Shown here piece after piece: positions 8,212 to 16,308 of a stretch of 64,000 nucleotides of DNA (the stretch's first letter is position 1; each line of letters begins with the position of its first letter). This DNA is from JBDIVL01 sp039794405 (lineage in GTDB: Bacteria > Planctomycetota > Brocadiia > Brocadiales > Brocadiaceae). The DNA lies in contig JBDIVL010000014.1 of NCBI GenBank assembly GCA_039794405.1, forward strand, positions 22,785 through 86,784, read 5' to 3'. The notes under the pieces were generated by a model that had not been told where the DNA came from, did not search any database, and saw only the letters and a program-made list of their open reading frames with translations. Made by a program: the position numbers and the translations under genes.

Positions 8212-8844
8212 ATGGGTATTATCATAGAAATTGACGACCGTGAAAGGAGTTCTGGGATTAAAGAGGTTTTATGCGCCAGGGAAGATATCATTATAGAAGA
8301 AAGACGGCTGCTCATCGGTGATTATCTTATCAATAAGCATATTGCTGTTGAAAGAAAAACGGTAAAAGATTTTATCCTGTCTCTTATTGATGGAAGGCTA
8401 TTTTCCCAGGCATCCAGATTAAGAAGATATGCTGAAATACAATTTATGATAATTGAAGGTACAGATTTATTTCACACCAGCTACAATATTGACCCGCAGG
8501 CAATTAAAGGGGCTATCGTTTCATTATCTGTCTCCTGGCAGATTCCCTTAATCTTTTCAAAATCATCAAAAGGTACTGCCGAGGTATTGATCATGGCAGG
8601 GGATCATGACGTTAGATACCGTGATGATATATTAAAAAGGGTAGGAAAAAGACCGGGACGCCTACAGACGCGGAAATTGTTCTTTCTTCAGGGATTACCA
8701 AATATTGGACCAAAGACAGCGAAAAAAATGTTAAAACATTTTGGAAGTATAGAAAAGGTTATTATTGCTAGTGAACGGGAATTAGCTTGTGTAGAGGGTA
8801 TTGGTAAAAGGAAGGCTGCGATGATTCGGAGGATCGTCCAGTAG
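8212..8844 (+). CDS. XPF/ERCC4-type nuclease with tandem HhH motifs
   Basis: The 210-residue protein combines an ERCC4 nuclease domain and a C-terminal (HhH)2 domain. The active-site pattern is complete: Asp8 and Asp9 in EIDDRE, GDY at 36-38, and the signature ERKTVKD (Glu47, Arg48, Lys49, Asp53). The HhH pair lies at about 160-208 with LPNIGPKTAKKML and VEGIGKRKAAMI. The size and layout resemble short archaeal XPF proteins that cut branched or flap DNA next to junctions. Bacterial members are uncommon. No recombination genes are adjacent, so the pathway (fork or flap repair) is inferred from the family. Confidence 0.82.
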   Translation: MGIIIEIDDRERSSGIKEVLCAREDIIIEERRLLIGDYLINKHIAVERKTVKDFILSLIDGRLFSQASRLRRYAEIQFMIIEGTDLFHTSYNIDPQAIKGAIVSLSVSWQIPLIFSKSSKGTAEVLIMAGDHDVRYRDDILKRVGKRPGRLQTRKLFFLQGLPNIGPKTAKKMLKHFGSIEKVIIASERELACVEGIGKRKAAMIRRIVQ

Positions 8845-8921
8845 AATTTCATCAATGTAGTCTTCTTGCCTTTGAATGTGAACCGGACGAATATAGTGCT
8901 GTTGCACGGAAAATAAGTTGG

Positions 8922-11087
8922 ATGTCGAAAAGATTGGAGCAGGAAAGAGATTATATCGAGGGTATAAACCGGTTGGTACTTACATATCAAAATTACAGAG
9001 ATTTCTGCACAGCGCTCTGTTTTGAGCTCAGGAAGGTGATAGATTTTGATTACTGTAGTATTGTATCAAGGTTTGAATTAACCGGTGAGTATTACACGTA
9101 TTTCTCGGATTTAAAGCAAAATATATATAACTTCCAAAAGGGCATGGAACTGACAGCCATTCCTGAAAGGCTCTTCTATGAGGAAGTGCTGAAATCCAGA
9201 AAGGTAATCATAAAGAATGACATACAGAAGAACAGTAATGATAATGAAAAGCTTAGGGTAAATAACGATGAAGTTGCATCGTATATGATCTTTCCGCTCT
9301 TTATTCAAAATACCTTAGTTGGTTGTATAAACATGGTAAATAGAAATCATACTCAGTTTACTGAGACCCAGCAAGATTTTTTGAATCGAGGATCGGCAAA
9401 AGTTATTACTGCTTTGATGAATACCGTGCTGCTGGATAACCTTACAGCGTCTGAAGAGAAATATCAGGAATCCTTTAAAAATATACCTGAGATAACATTG
9501 AAGTTAGAGAATTTATTAAAAGAGAAAACGCTGAAGTTACATGAAGCCGAAAAAGAGATGCACAATCAAAAGAAACTTTTGGATGCCCTAATACAGAATA
9601 CGAATGTATATGTAATTATGACAACCGCAAAAGGAAAAATTATCTTTGTAAACCATGCTGTAGAAAAAAAATTTGGATATCTGCTCAGTGAAATTACCGG
9701 GAAATCTGTGGTTGATGTCTTTATTCCCCAGGATAAAATAGAAAAATCGCTTAATGATATTCAACTGCTCTTGAGTGGAACTAGTAGAGAACAAATTGAG
9801 ATCCCGTTTGCTACTCGAGATCATCAAATTCGTGATATTTTGTGGAACGTTACCTACTTTAAAGATGAATTCGACATCCTTACGAATATAAGTATGTTTG
9901 GTTATGACATTACGGAACAAAATATCTTAAAGGAACAACTTATTCATGCTGATAAAATGAGCAGCCTTGGAACAATGGTATCCGGAGTAGCCCATGAGCT
10001 CAATAACCCACTATCAATTATTATAAATACCAGTGAGCTTATGATGATGTATGAAAATTTATCAAAGAGTGCAAAAGAGAGGCTACAGCGCATTATAGAT
10101 GCGTCTGAGCGTTGTGCACGTATTGTTGAGAATTTGCTTAAATTTGCAACGAAACGAAAGACTATAAGGAAAGAACAGTACGTCTGCATTAACGATGTCC
10201 TGAAAGAGGCCCTTGAATTAGTAATTCATAACTTGCAAGTCAATAATATTGAAGTGGAGCAATCGCTTTCCCGGACATTACCTAAGACTGTAGCCGATCG
10301 GGTACAACTCATGCAAGTTTTTGTTAATCTTATGACTAATGCCCAGGATTCTATAAAAGATGCTATGAAAAATATGTGCAAGAAGGCAATTTTATCTCTT
10401 CGTACATTTCAAAAAGGAGATAAAATAATTATCGAATTTGAAGATACGGGGTCCGGTATCCATGAGCCAGAAAAGTTGTTTACCCCATTTTATACTACGA
10501 AAGATGTGGGAAAAGGTACCGGCCTTGGTTTGGCCGTAAGCTACGGCATTATAAAGGAACACGGTGGAACAATTGTTGGTAGTAATAGTCGAAGAGGAGC
10601 TGTTTTTACCGTTACGATTCCTATTAAGATACAGGTAAATAAAGAGATTGAACTCCCCGTCGTAAAAAGTGATTATACTCTGAAAGGCTTACAGGTACTG
10701 TTGGTAGAAGATGAAGTAAGTATTGCTGAATCTTGCCATGAGTATTTGACCGGAAAGGGTTGCCATATAACTTCGGTACTCAGCGCAAAAGATGCTGTAT
10801 TGGCCCTTCAAAAAGGCCGTTTTCATATAGTTATCATGGATTTGAAAATGCCTGGGGAAATGTCTGGAATTCAATTGTATGAGTGGATGATGAGTAATGT
10901 GCCATCTTTAAAAGGTAAAGTGATCTTAATGACCGGAGACATCCTGTCCCCTGAATCCCGAACGTTTATTGAAAAAAGCCATATAAGTGTTGTTCCTAAG
11001 CCGTTCCAGTTTCACGATTTATTAGATAAGATCCATCACACAATAAAAGAGTCTGGAGTATCCAGATTTGAGGCTGATAAATTATAG
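8922..11087 (+). CDS. Hybrid sensor histidine kinase (GAF-PAS-HisKA-HATPase-REC)
   Basis: The 721-residue protein has no membrane span, so sensing is likely cytosolic. It has a GAF domain (about 10-165), a coiled coil (170-225), a PAS domain (about 225-340), then the HisKA helix GVAHELNNPLS with His358. The ATPase domain shows EDTGSGIHEP and GTGLGLAVSYGIIKEHGG. A C-terminal receiver follows, with Asp640 in IMDLKMPG and a conserved lysine in VPKPF. The fused receiver suggests an internal phosphorelay or feedback. No output partner is adjacent: it stands alone between the nuclease gene and a convergent membrane-protein gene. Confidence 0.88.
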   Translation: MSKRLEQERDYIEGINRLVLTYQNYRDFCTALCFELRKVIDFDYCSIVSRFELTGEYYTYFSDLKQNIYNFQKGMELTAIPERLFYEEVLKSRKVIIKNDIQKNSNDNEKLRVNNDEVASYMIFPLFIQNTLVGCINMVNRNHTQFTETQQDFLNRGSAKVITALMNTVLLDNLTASEEKYQESFKNIPEITLKLENLLKEKTLKLHEAEKEMHNQKKLLDALIQNTNVYVIMTTAKGKIIFVNHAVEKKFGYLLSEITGKSVVDVFIPQDKIEKSLNDIQLLLSGTSREQIEIPFATRDHQIRDILWNVTYFKDEFDILTNISMFGYDITEQNILKEQLIHADKMSSLGTMVSGVAHELNNPLSIIINTSELMMMYENLSKSAKERLQRIIDASERCARIVENLLKFATKRKTIRKEQYVCINDVLKEALELVIHNLQVNNIEVEQSLSRTLPKTVADRVQLMQVFVNLMTNAQDSIKDAMKNMCKKAILSLRTFQKGDKIIIEFEDTGSGIHEPEKLFTPFYTTKDVGKGTGLGLAVSYGIIKEHGGTIVGSNSRRGAVFTVTIPIKIQVNKEIELPVVKSDYTLKGLQVLLVEDEVSIAESCHEYLTGKGCHITSVLSAKDAVLALQKGRFHIVIMDLKMPGEMSGIQLYEWMMSNVPSLKGKVILMTGDILSPESRTFIEKSHISVVPKPFQFHDLLDKIHHTIKESGVSRFEADKL

Positions 11088-11143
11088 TATCCAATGAATA
11101 AAATCGGACTATGGAGAGATACCCATAGAGCACATAGAAATAG

Positions 11144-11200
11144 AATATGCAGAGCGTAAATATTTATTTCTGTGAAGAGAAATTGGATATAAAGTTTAAT
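11144..11200 (+). repeat. Partial family-B repeat (right end only)
   Basis: TTTCTGTGAAGAGAAATT then GGATATAAAGTTTAATG matches the family-B right end. It overlaps the last codon and TAA stop of the minus-strand gene at 11196, so the repeat seems to supply that stop. Confidence 0.5.
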
Positions 11201-12242
11201 GTTTTCTTGTTCCGGCCCATTGGCTCCAGAATTTTTTAACTATTCCATCATCATCTTCGTCGTAGATTTCTCCCAGGATTTCCTCTAATATATCTTCTAA
11301 AGTTATAATTCCCACTGTTTGAGTACCTTGACGTACAATAGCCATATGAATTCGATTTGCCTGAAAATTCTTTAGTATTCTAAGGATGGATTCGTTTGTG
11401 TCTACGAAGTAAGGTTTACGAAGTAAGGTGGTTATAGAAAATTCTGTTTTTGTATCCATCATCGCTACAAATTCTTTCGTGTGAAGAATTCCAGCTACCT
11501 GCGGTTCTGCCTCATCTGATACGACAGGTAGTCGTGTATGCCCGCAGGCAATAATAGTCTTTAATATTTCCTCCTTACTCATAGAATAGCGAATTGTTAC
11601 TACTTTAGAGAAAGGAAGCATGCTCTCTGATGTCCTTTTAAATCGGAGCGTAAATAAATTTAAAATGTAGTCTCTATGAAATGGATACAATGATTTTAGA
11701 GACAACTCCGATACCCCTTCATTTGAAGAGGGATTTGGGCGAATGCCTACCAGAGAAAGAAATCTTGTTGTTGATTGTTCAAGTATGTGAACGATGGGCA
11801 TGGCTATTTTCGTCATAAAGATTAGTAAGCGGCTGGAAGCCAGAGATACTTCTTCAGGATAACGGATTGCAATAGCTTTGGGGACCAGCTCACCGATAAC
11901 AACAGTGAAGAAGGTAAATGGAATAACAAAGATGACAATCCCAAGAATTTCGACTAATGTGCCAGAAATATTTAAAAACTTCTGAAGAAACGGCAGGAAA
12001 GTTTCTTCAACCTCAGCGCCGCCCATTGCAGCTGAAGTGGCACCGATCAGGGTAATACCTATCTGAATTACAGCGAAAGTTCTTTCCGGCCGAGCTTTTA
12101 GGTTAATAAACGCTTTTGCCGAAGTGTTTCCTTTAGAAGCAATATCTCTTAAAAGCGAAACATTTGTTGAGGCAAATGCCATTTCAACACAGGAAAACAC
12201 ACCATTGAAAAGAAGCAAAACGATTACTATTATCCATTCCAT
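11196..12242 (-). CDS. CNNM/CBS membrane protein (HlyC/CorC family)
   Basis: The 348-residue protein starts with the CNNM (DUF21) transmembrane domain: MEWIIVIVLLLFNGVFSCVEMAFAS, then more hydrophobic segments near 80-150 with the family motif VIGELVPKAIA. A CBS pair follows at about 205-325 (GHTRLPVVSD and VGIITLEDILEEILGEI). It ends just after the second CBS and lacks the usual C-terminal CorC/HlyC domain, so it is a short form. Relatives are linked to magnesium or sodium efflux. I prefer ATG at 12242 because the first helix begins there; GTG 12308 and ATG 12302 are longer options. Confidence 0.8.
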   Translation of the reverse strand: MEWIIVIVLLLFNGVFSCVEMAFASTNVSLLRDIASKGNTSAKAFINLKARPERTFAVIQIGITLIGATSAAMGGAEVEETFLPFLQKFLNISGTLVEILGIVIFVIPFTFFTVVIGELVPKAIAIRYPEEVSLASSRLLIFMTKIAMPIVHILEQSTTRFLSLVGIRPNPSSNEGVSELSLKSLYPFHRDYILNLFTLRFKRTSESMLPFSKVVTIRYSMSKEEILKTIIACGHTRLPVVSDEAEPQVAGILHTKEFVAMMDTKTEFSITTLLRKPYFVDTNESILRILKNFQANRIHMAIVRQGTQTVGIITLEDILEEILGEIYDEDDDGIVKKFWSQWAGTRKH

Positions 12243-12528
12243 AGAGTAATATTTATATTTAATTAATACGATTAATAAGAATTGAGCAACCTGGCGCGGC
12301 ATAGCCACAACTAATCTGAAAAATTGGAAGTTGTGGATTTAAGATTATAAGATATAAGACTAAAAATTACTTACAACTTAAATTTTAATAATAACATAAA
12401 AAATTTTTAAATGCCATAGTGAAAACGATGAAACAACATGCACATTGGAGTTTTTTTCATAATAATACACCATATCAAGGATTTTGACCGCGTCGTGCAA
12501 ATTATGATCGAAGTAGCCCAAAAAACAT
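12243..12528. other. Divergent spacer before flgM
   Basis: This AT-rich spacer separates the minus-strand membrane-protein gene from flgM. I see no repeat copy or open frame of interest; its only clear signal is the promoter that begins at 12529. Confidence 0.4.
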
Positions 12529-12555
12529 TAAATTATTTCAGAAATGTGCCGATAT
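12529..12555 (+). promoter_or_regulatory. Sigma-28 (FliA) type promoter for flgM
   Basis: TAAATTAT (12529-12536), an 11-base spacer, then GCCGATAT (12548-12555). The enterobacterial sigma-28 consensus is TAAAGTTT, 11 bases, GCCGATAA. Both boxes and the spacing agree closely. The flgM start is 103 bases downstream. A fliA gene is present at 42957. Confidence 0.8.
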
Positions 12556-12658
12556 AAATATATAGAAATAGCTAAATAAGATGGAAAATGAATAAGAATA
12601 TGCTATATAATAATTAACAGTAAGTTATCGTTTCCTTTCTGGGGGATTTTAAATATCA

Positions 12659-12991
12659 ATGGAAAACATTTCTAAGATTTCTCTAAATACTACTAAAATT
12701 GCTCGTACAAACCATGTTGATAAAGATCAGGCACGTGTAGGGACAGAGAAAAACAATAGACCTGTTCATGTGGGATCCGACACTATAGATATTTCAAAAG
12801 AAACAAAAGACTTTATTCAGATGGTTGCTAATCTGAAGACTGCTGTAAATGAAATACCTGATGTTAGGATGGAAAAGATAGAAGAAGTGAAAACAAAATT
12901 AAAGGATGGTTTTTATGATAAACCGGAAGTAATGGATGAGGTGGCAGGCAAGATTATAGATGCCTTTGGTATCAAGGAGCAGGAACCGTAA
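12659..12991 (+). CDS. flgM: Anti-sigma-28 factor FlgM
   Basis: The 110-residue protein has a disordered, polar N-terminal half and a C-terminal FlgM region. The region begins with DTIDISKETKDFIQMVANL (about 41-59) and continues with RMEKIEEVKTKLKDGFYDK and a final helix EVAGKIIDAFGI. FlgM holds FliA inactive in the cytosol until it is exported through the completed hook-basal body. It stands apart from the flagellar operons, beside a small zinc-ribbon protein and upstream of the HsbR/HsbA-like pair. The sigma-28 promoter in front gives the usual negative feedback loop. Confidence 0.88.
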   Translation: MENISKISLNTTKIARTNHVDKDQARVGTEKNNRPVHVGSDTIDISKETKDFIQMVANLKTAVNEIPDVRMEKIEEVKTKLKDGFYDKPEVMDEVAGKIIDAFGIKEQEP

Positions 12992-12998
12992 TTATACT

Positions 12999-13202
12999 AT
13001 GCTTGATGATAAGGCAACAGAAAATAAAAGAATCCCAAAACGCTTTATAGGTATTAAGTTTGAGTGTTGTCAGGTCTACACACGAATATATCCGAATAAG
13101 CAAGAAACAGCATACGAGGGAAGATGTCCAAAGTGCCTAAGGAAAGTATCCATGAAAATACAGAAGGACGGTGTCAATTGTAGGTTTTTTTCAGCATCAT
13201 AA
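12999..13202 (+). CDS. Small zinc-ribbon-like protein
   Basis: The 67-residue product from ATG 12999 has cysteines in CCQVYTRIYPN and GRCPKCLRKVSMKI, spaced as a single four-Cys zinc knuckle. It follows flgM after 7 bases and ends before an intrinsic terminator, so it is probably in the flgM transcript. An upstream ATG at 12960 would overlap flgM and add thirteen unlikely residues. I recall similar short IKFECC...CPKC proteins in planctomycetes; their role is not known to me. Confidence 0.6.
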   Translation: MLDDKATENKRIPKRFIGIKFECCQVYTRIYPNKQETAYEGRCPKCLRKVSMKIQKDGVNCRFFSAS

Positions 13203-13249
13203 TTTATTCTTATATTTCGGTTTGGTTAGGCAGTTATGAAAGCCTTGAG

Positions 13250-13300
13250 AGCCTGTTGATTTGTATGGTGTTAAATACAGATTAACAGGCTTTTTTATTT
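13250..13300 (+). terminator. Intrinsic terminator after the flgM operon
   Basis: AGCCTGTTGATTTGTAT (13250-13266) pairs with ATACAGATTAACAGGCT (13275-13291) over 17 positions with two G-T pairs, followed directly by a run of Ts. This is a strong hairpin-plus-T-run signal. Confidence 0.85.
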
Positions 13301-13344
13301 TTATTAAGTTTTTGTATAATTTTTGGCTGGGGGTAATAACGCAT

Positions 13345-14520
13345 TTGAAGATATATCAAAAATTAATAGTATTGTTGATTATTTTTTCAATGGCAATGGC
13401 GAGTGTTGCATATGGAAAGGACCGAAAGTTGGAAGTTATCATTTTTCCGTTTAAAAACTATTGGGACTTGAATTACCCTATCCAGGGAGCTGAAGATATA
13501 ATACGGAGTGAGCTGTTTCGCTCTGGATATTTTATAGTGGCAGAACAAGAACGTACCTATAAATTTATGAGAGAAGCTGTGTTGAGCAACTTCATAAAGA
13601 TTGAAAATGTAGATGTAGAAACCGCAGCGCCCAAAGCAGACATTGTTGATTTGTTTGCTCATGTTCAACTGAAGGTAGTTATGCAGGTTGCTGAAAAGAT
13701 GAAGGCTGATTTTGCGATTAAAGGGACACTTACTCAATTTGGAGAAAAGTTTCGGGCAGATTTGGAAGTTATAAATGTAAAAGAGAAGAAGACAGAAACG
13801 GTATTGGTGGGTGAAAGTGAGTTAAAGGAGAAAATCCCCGAAATGTTAGAACAACTTTCACAACAGATTGTTAATGTATGTAAAAGTGCATGGATGAAAG
13901 AAGATATTAACAATATACAGAGCGGTTACCAACAGGGAAAATTGACTTATGAAAAGGCAATAGAAGGATTAAAAAAACTTTCTGCTGAAATGCCGGAAGT
14001 ATTTGTAATCCATTGTATAACATTTTCCTATTATTTAGGACGCCCAGAAATGATAAACAATTTGATTGAAGAAGGAGAAAAGGTAATACATTTGTTCAAT
14101 GCTAACCAGGAAGAGGATGTGAGATGCCTGTCCTCATTGGGCATCGACCCCTTTTATGAATTAGCAAATGCTTATATTCTCATGGAGAAATTGGATAATG
14201 CAATAGAAGTTTATAATCGGGCAATACTGGTATATCCCATGAACCATATAAAATACTATAAGCAATTAGGGTCGTTATATAAAATAGAAGGTAAAATTGA
14301 TGCCTCTATTGATGCTCTCAAACAAGTATTGAAATTGGATCCACCAGATTATGAAACGAGGCTGAAACTTGCCTCTCTCTATGAGACAAAAGGGGAAATA
14401 TCGGATGCCCTTGAACAATATCAGTATTGCCTAAAATATGCAAAAAATTCTGAAGAAAGCTCGAAGATAAAAGAAATCATCAAGTGCCTGCCGTTACAGG
14501 CGGAGGTCCATAATAAGTAA
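13345..14520 (+). CDS. Exported TPR protein with CsgG/LpoB-like N-terminal domain
   Basis: From TTG 13345 the product has 391 residues and a clean signal peptide (MKIYQKLIVLLIIFSMAMASVAYG, cut before KDRK). GGGGG at 13329-13333 is a suitable ribosome site. The longer frame from 13261 would begin inside the terminator, so it is unlikely. Residues about 27-180 resemble the substrate-binding-like fold of the CsgG/LpoB/GNA1162 group (LEVIIFPFKNYWDL, then RSELFRSGYFIVAEQE). TPR units occupy about 190-380, with AIEVYNRAILVYPMNHIKYYKQLGSLYK and a following repeat. It is likely periplasmic. Its neighbour groups are regulators, so a role in motility is only suggested by location. Confidence 0.68.
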   Translation: MKIYQKLIVLLIIFSMAMASVAYGKDRKLEVIIFPFKNYWDLNYPIQGAEDIIRSELFRSGYFIVAEQERTYKFMREAVLSNFIKIENVDVETAAPKADIVDLFAHVQLKVVMQVAEKMKADFAIKGTLTQFGEKFRADLEVINVKEKKTETVLVGESELKEKIPEMLEQLSQQIVNVCKSAWMKEDINNIQSGYQQGKLTYEKAIEGLKKLSAEMPEVFVIHCITFSYYLGRPEMINNLIEEGEKVIHLFNANQEEDVRCLSSLGIDPFYELANAYILMEKLDNAIEVYNRAILVYPMNHIKYYKQLGSLYKIEGKIDASIDALKQVLKLDPPDYETRLKLASLYETKGEISDALEQYQYCLKYAKNSEESSKIKEIIKCLPLQAEVHNK

Positions 14521-14526
14521 TTGTAG

Positions 14527-14541
14527 TGGTATATTGTTTGC
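14527..14541 (+). promoter_or_regulatory. Sigma-54 type -24/-12 site
   Basis: TGG (14527-14529), 8 bases, then TTGC (14538-14541) fits the GG/GC spacing of sigma-54 promoters. It lies 277 bases before the NtrC-type gene, which would give a long leader, so it is tentative. The rest of the spacer 14542-14817 holds no feature I can name. Confidence 0.4.
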
Positions 14542-14817
14542 GATTATTTTACCACATATTGCAAGGCATGAGAGCTTTAGAGAAGCTTTTTAAATTATTG
14601 TTCCTTGTGTATCCATGGAAATTGCTCATTATTTTGTTCTATTACTGATGCCAGGTACTGTGATACCTGTAAGTTAACAGGGGGTTATGAAAAGATTTTA
14701 ACTATGATAAAGTGTTGAATATTTCAACGGGCTATGTTAGTCTTCTAGACAGTTTTAAAATTAAACATTTCTGGAGGTATTACGTTAATCACTTCTGTAC
14801 AAAGTGGGGGGAAGTAA

Positions 14818-16221
14818 ATGGCATCAAAAGGGATAATTCTTGTTGTAGATGATGAAGAGACGATTCGGCTTTCAATAAGAGAGTTTTTGGATGGGCAAGG
14901 GTATGAAGCCATTATAGCAGAAACTTGTGAGCGAGCATTGGAAAAAATACATGAGTATTTACCTGATTTAATACTCCTGGATTTGAGGTTGCCCAATATG
15001 GGTGGTATAGAACTTCTTGAGAAAGTTAAGGCAAAAGATCCCAATATATTGATGATTGTTATGACGGGGTACGGAAGTATTGATTCCGCAGTAGAGGCAA
15101 TGAAGATGGGGGCATACGACTATTTAGAAAAACCTTTTAAGACAGAACATTTAAAATTAATTATTGAAAAGGCACTGAGTACACAAGCGTTAAGGCGTGA
15201 AGTGCTGGAACTGCGAGCGCAGCAGTGGACTTTTGCTGATGAACCGGAAGGTGTAATTATCGGGAGCAGTCAGCAGATGAAGGAGATTTATAACCTTATC
15301 AAACAAGTGGCCAAGAGTCCCTCAACGACGGTATTGATACAGGGGGAGAGTGGTACAGGAAAGGAACTTGTGGCAAGGGCTATTCACCGCTTAAGTTCAC
15401 GTAAGAACGGGCGATTTGTAGATATAAATTGTGCTGCCCTCACGGAAAGTCTTCTCGAAGCAGAATTATTTGGATATGAAAAGGGCTCTTTTACCGGTGC
15501 GGTTGCAACAGGCAAGCCTGGTTTATTTGAAGTTGCCGATAAGGGGACTATCTTTTTGGATGAAATAGGTGAGATGGGGATTGCATTGCAGGCAAAACTC
15601 CTGCGGGTACTACAGGAAAGGCAGTTTAAGCGGGTTGGCGGAATTAATGATATTAAAATTGACGTGAGGGTTATTGCATCAACAAATCGGAACTTAGAAA
15701 AAGAAGTGGAATCCGGTAATTTTAGAAAAGACCTTTTTTTCAGACTGAAGGTACTTCCCATATACGTTCCGCCTTTAAGAGAAAGAAAGGACGACATTCT
15801 GGTTCTGGTAAAGCATTTTGTACACAAATACAATAACGAACTTAATAAAAATGTTCATCATATACCTTCAGATACAGAAGAGTTACTTTTGGAATATCAC
15901 TGGCCCGGGAATATCCGCGAGTTAAAAAATGTAATTGAACGGGCGGTATTAATTGCAGGCGGTGATACACTATTGCCGGAACTGGTTGTTACTATTGATC
16001 CGGAAAAAAAAGCAGATGCAAGTGACGTTCATGTAAGCAATAACGGAGAAAGTGGAGAAGATCTAAACATTCGTTCACTCGCGAATATTGAAAAACAACA
16101 TATTCAAAAGGTTCTCAACGAGACTTCCTGGCGGAGAACTGAAGCAGCCAAGATACTCGGTATTAATAGAACAACGTTATATAATAAAATAAGAGAATAT
16201 GGCCTTACCCAATCAAGCTAG
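14818..16221 (+). CDS. NtrC-family sigma-54 response regulator
   Basis: The 467-residue protein has a receiver (Asp11, Asp12 and phospho-acceptor Asp55 in LLDLRLPN, Lys in LEKPFK), an AAA+ domain with Walker A GESGTGKE (about 177-184), a sigma-54 contact loop GSFTGA (about 223-228), Walker B TIFLDEIGEM, and a Fis-type HTH at the end (ASWRRTEAAKILGINRTTLYNKI region). It activates sigma-54 promoters after phosphorylation. No kinase is adjacent; the HsbR-like gene follows after 87 bases. It might act beside the FlrC-like protein at 24011 or on other targets. Confidence 0.9.
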   Translation: MASKGIILVVDDEETIRLSIREFLDGQGYEAIIAETCERALEKIHEYLPDLILLDLRLPNMGGIELLEKVKAKDPNILMIVMTGYGSIDSAVEAMKMGAYDYLEKPFKTEHLKLIIEKALSTQALRREVLELRAQQWTFADEPEGVIIGSSQQMKEIYNLIKQVAKSPSTTVLIQGESGTGKELVARAIHRLSSRKNGRFVDINCAALTESLLEAELFGYEKGSFTGAVATGKPGLFEVADKGTIFLDEIGEMGIALQAKLLRVLQERQFKRVGGINDIKIDVRVIASTNRNLEKEVESGNFRKDLFFRLKVLPIYVPPLRERKDDILVLVKHFVHKYNNELNKNVHHIPSDTEELLLEYHWPGNIRELKNVIERAVLIAGGDTLLPELVVTIDPEKKADASDVHVSNNGESGEDLNIRSLANIEKQHIQKVLNETSWRRTEAAKILGINRTTLYNKIREYGLTQSS

Positions 16222-16308
16222 GTGAATTGAACAATAGTATTCAGTATTACGTTCAAGACAGTTGAAGCATGTAACATACGTTGCTTTTCTCCATAGTATG
16301 AGAGTGTT

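Noticed and set aside
16222..16308. Sigma-54 site before the HsbR-like gene
   Set aside because: ACGTTGCTTTT has no GG at the required distance (TGT instead of TGG).
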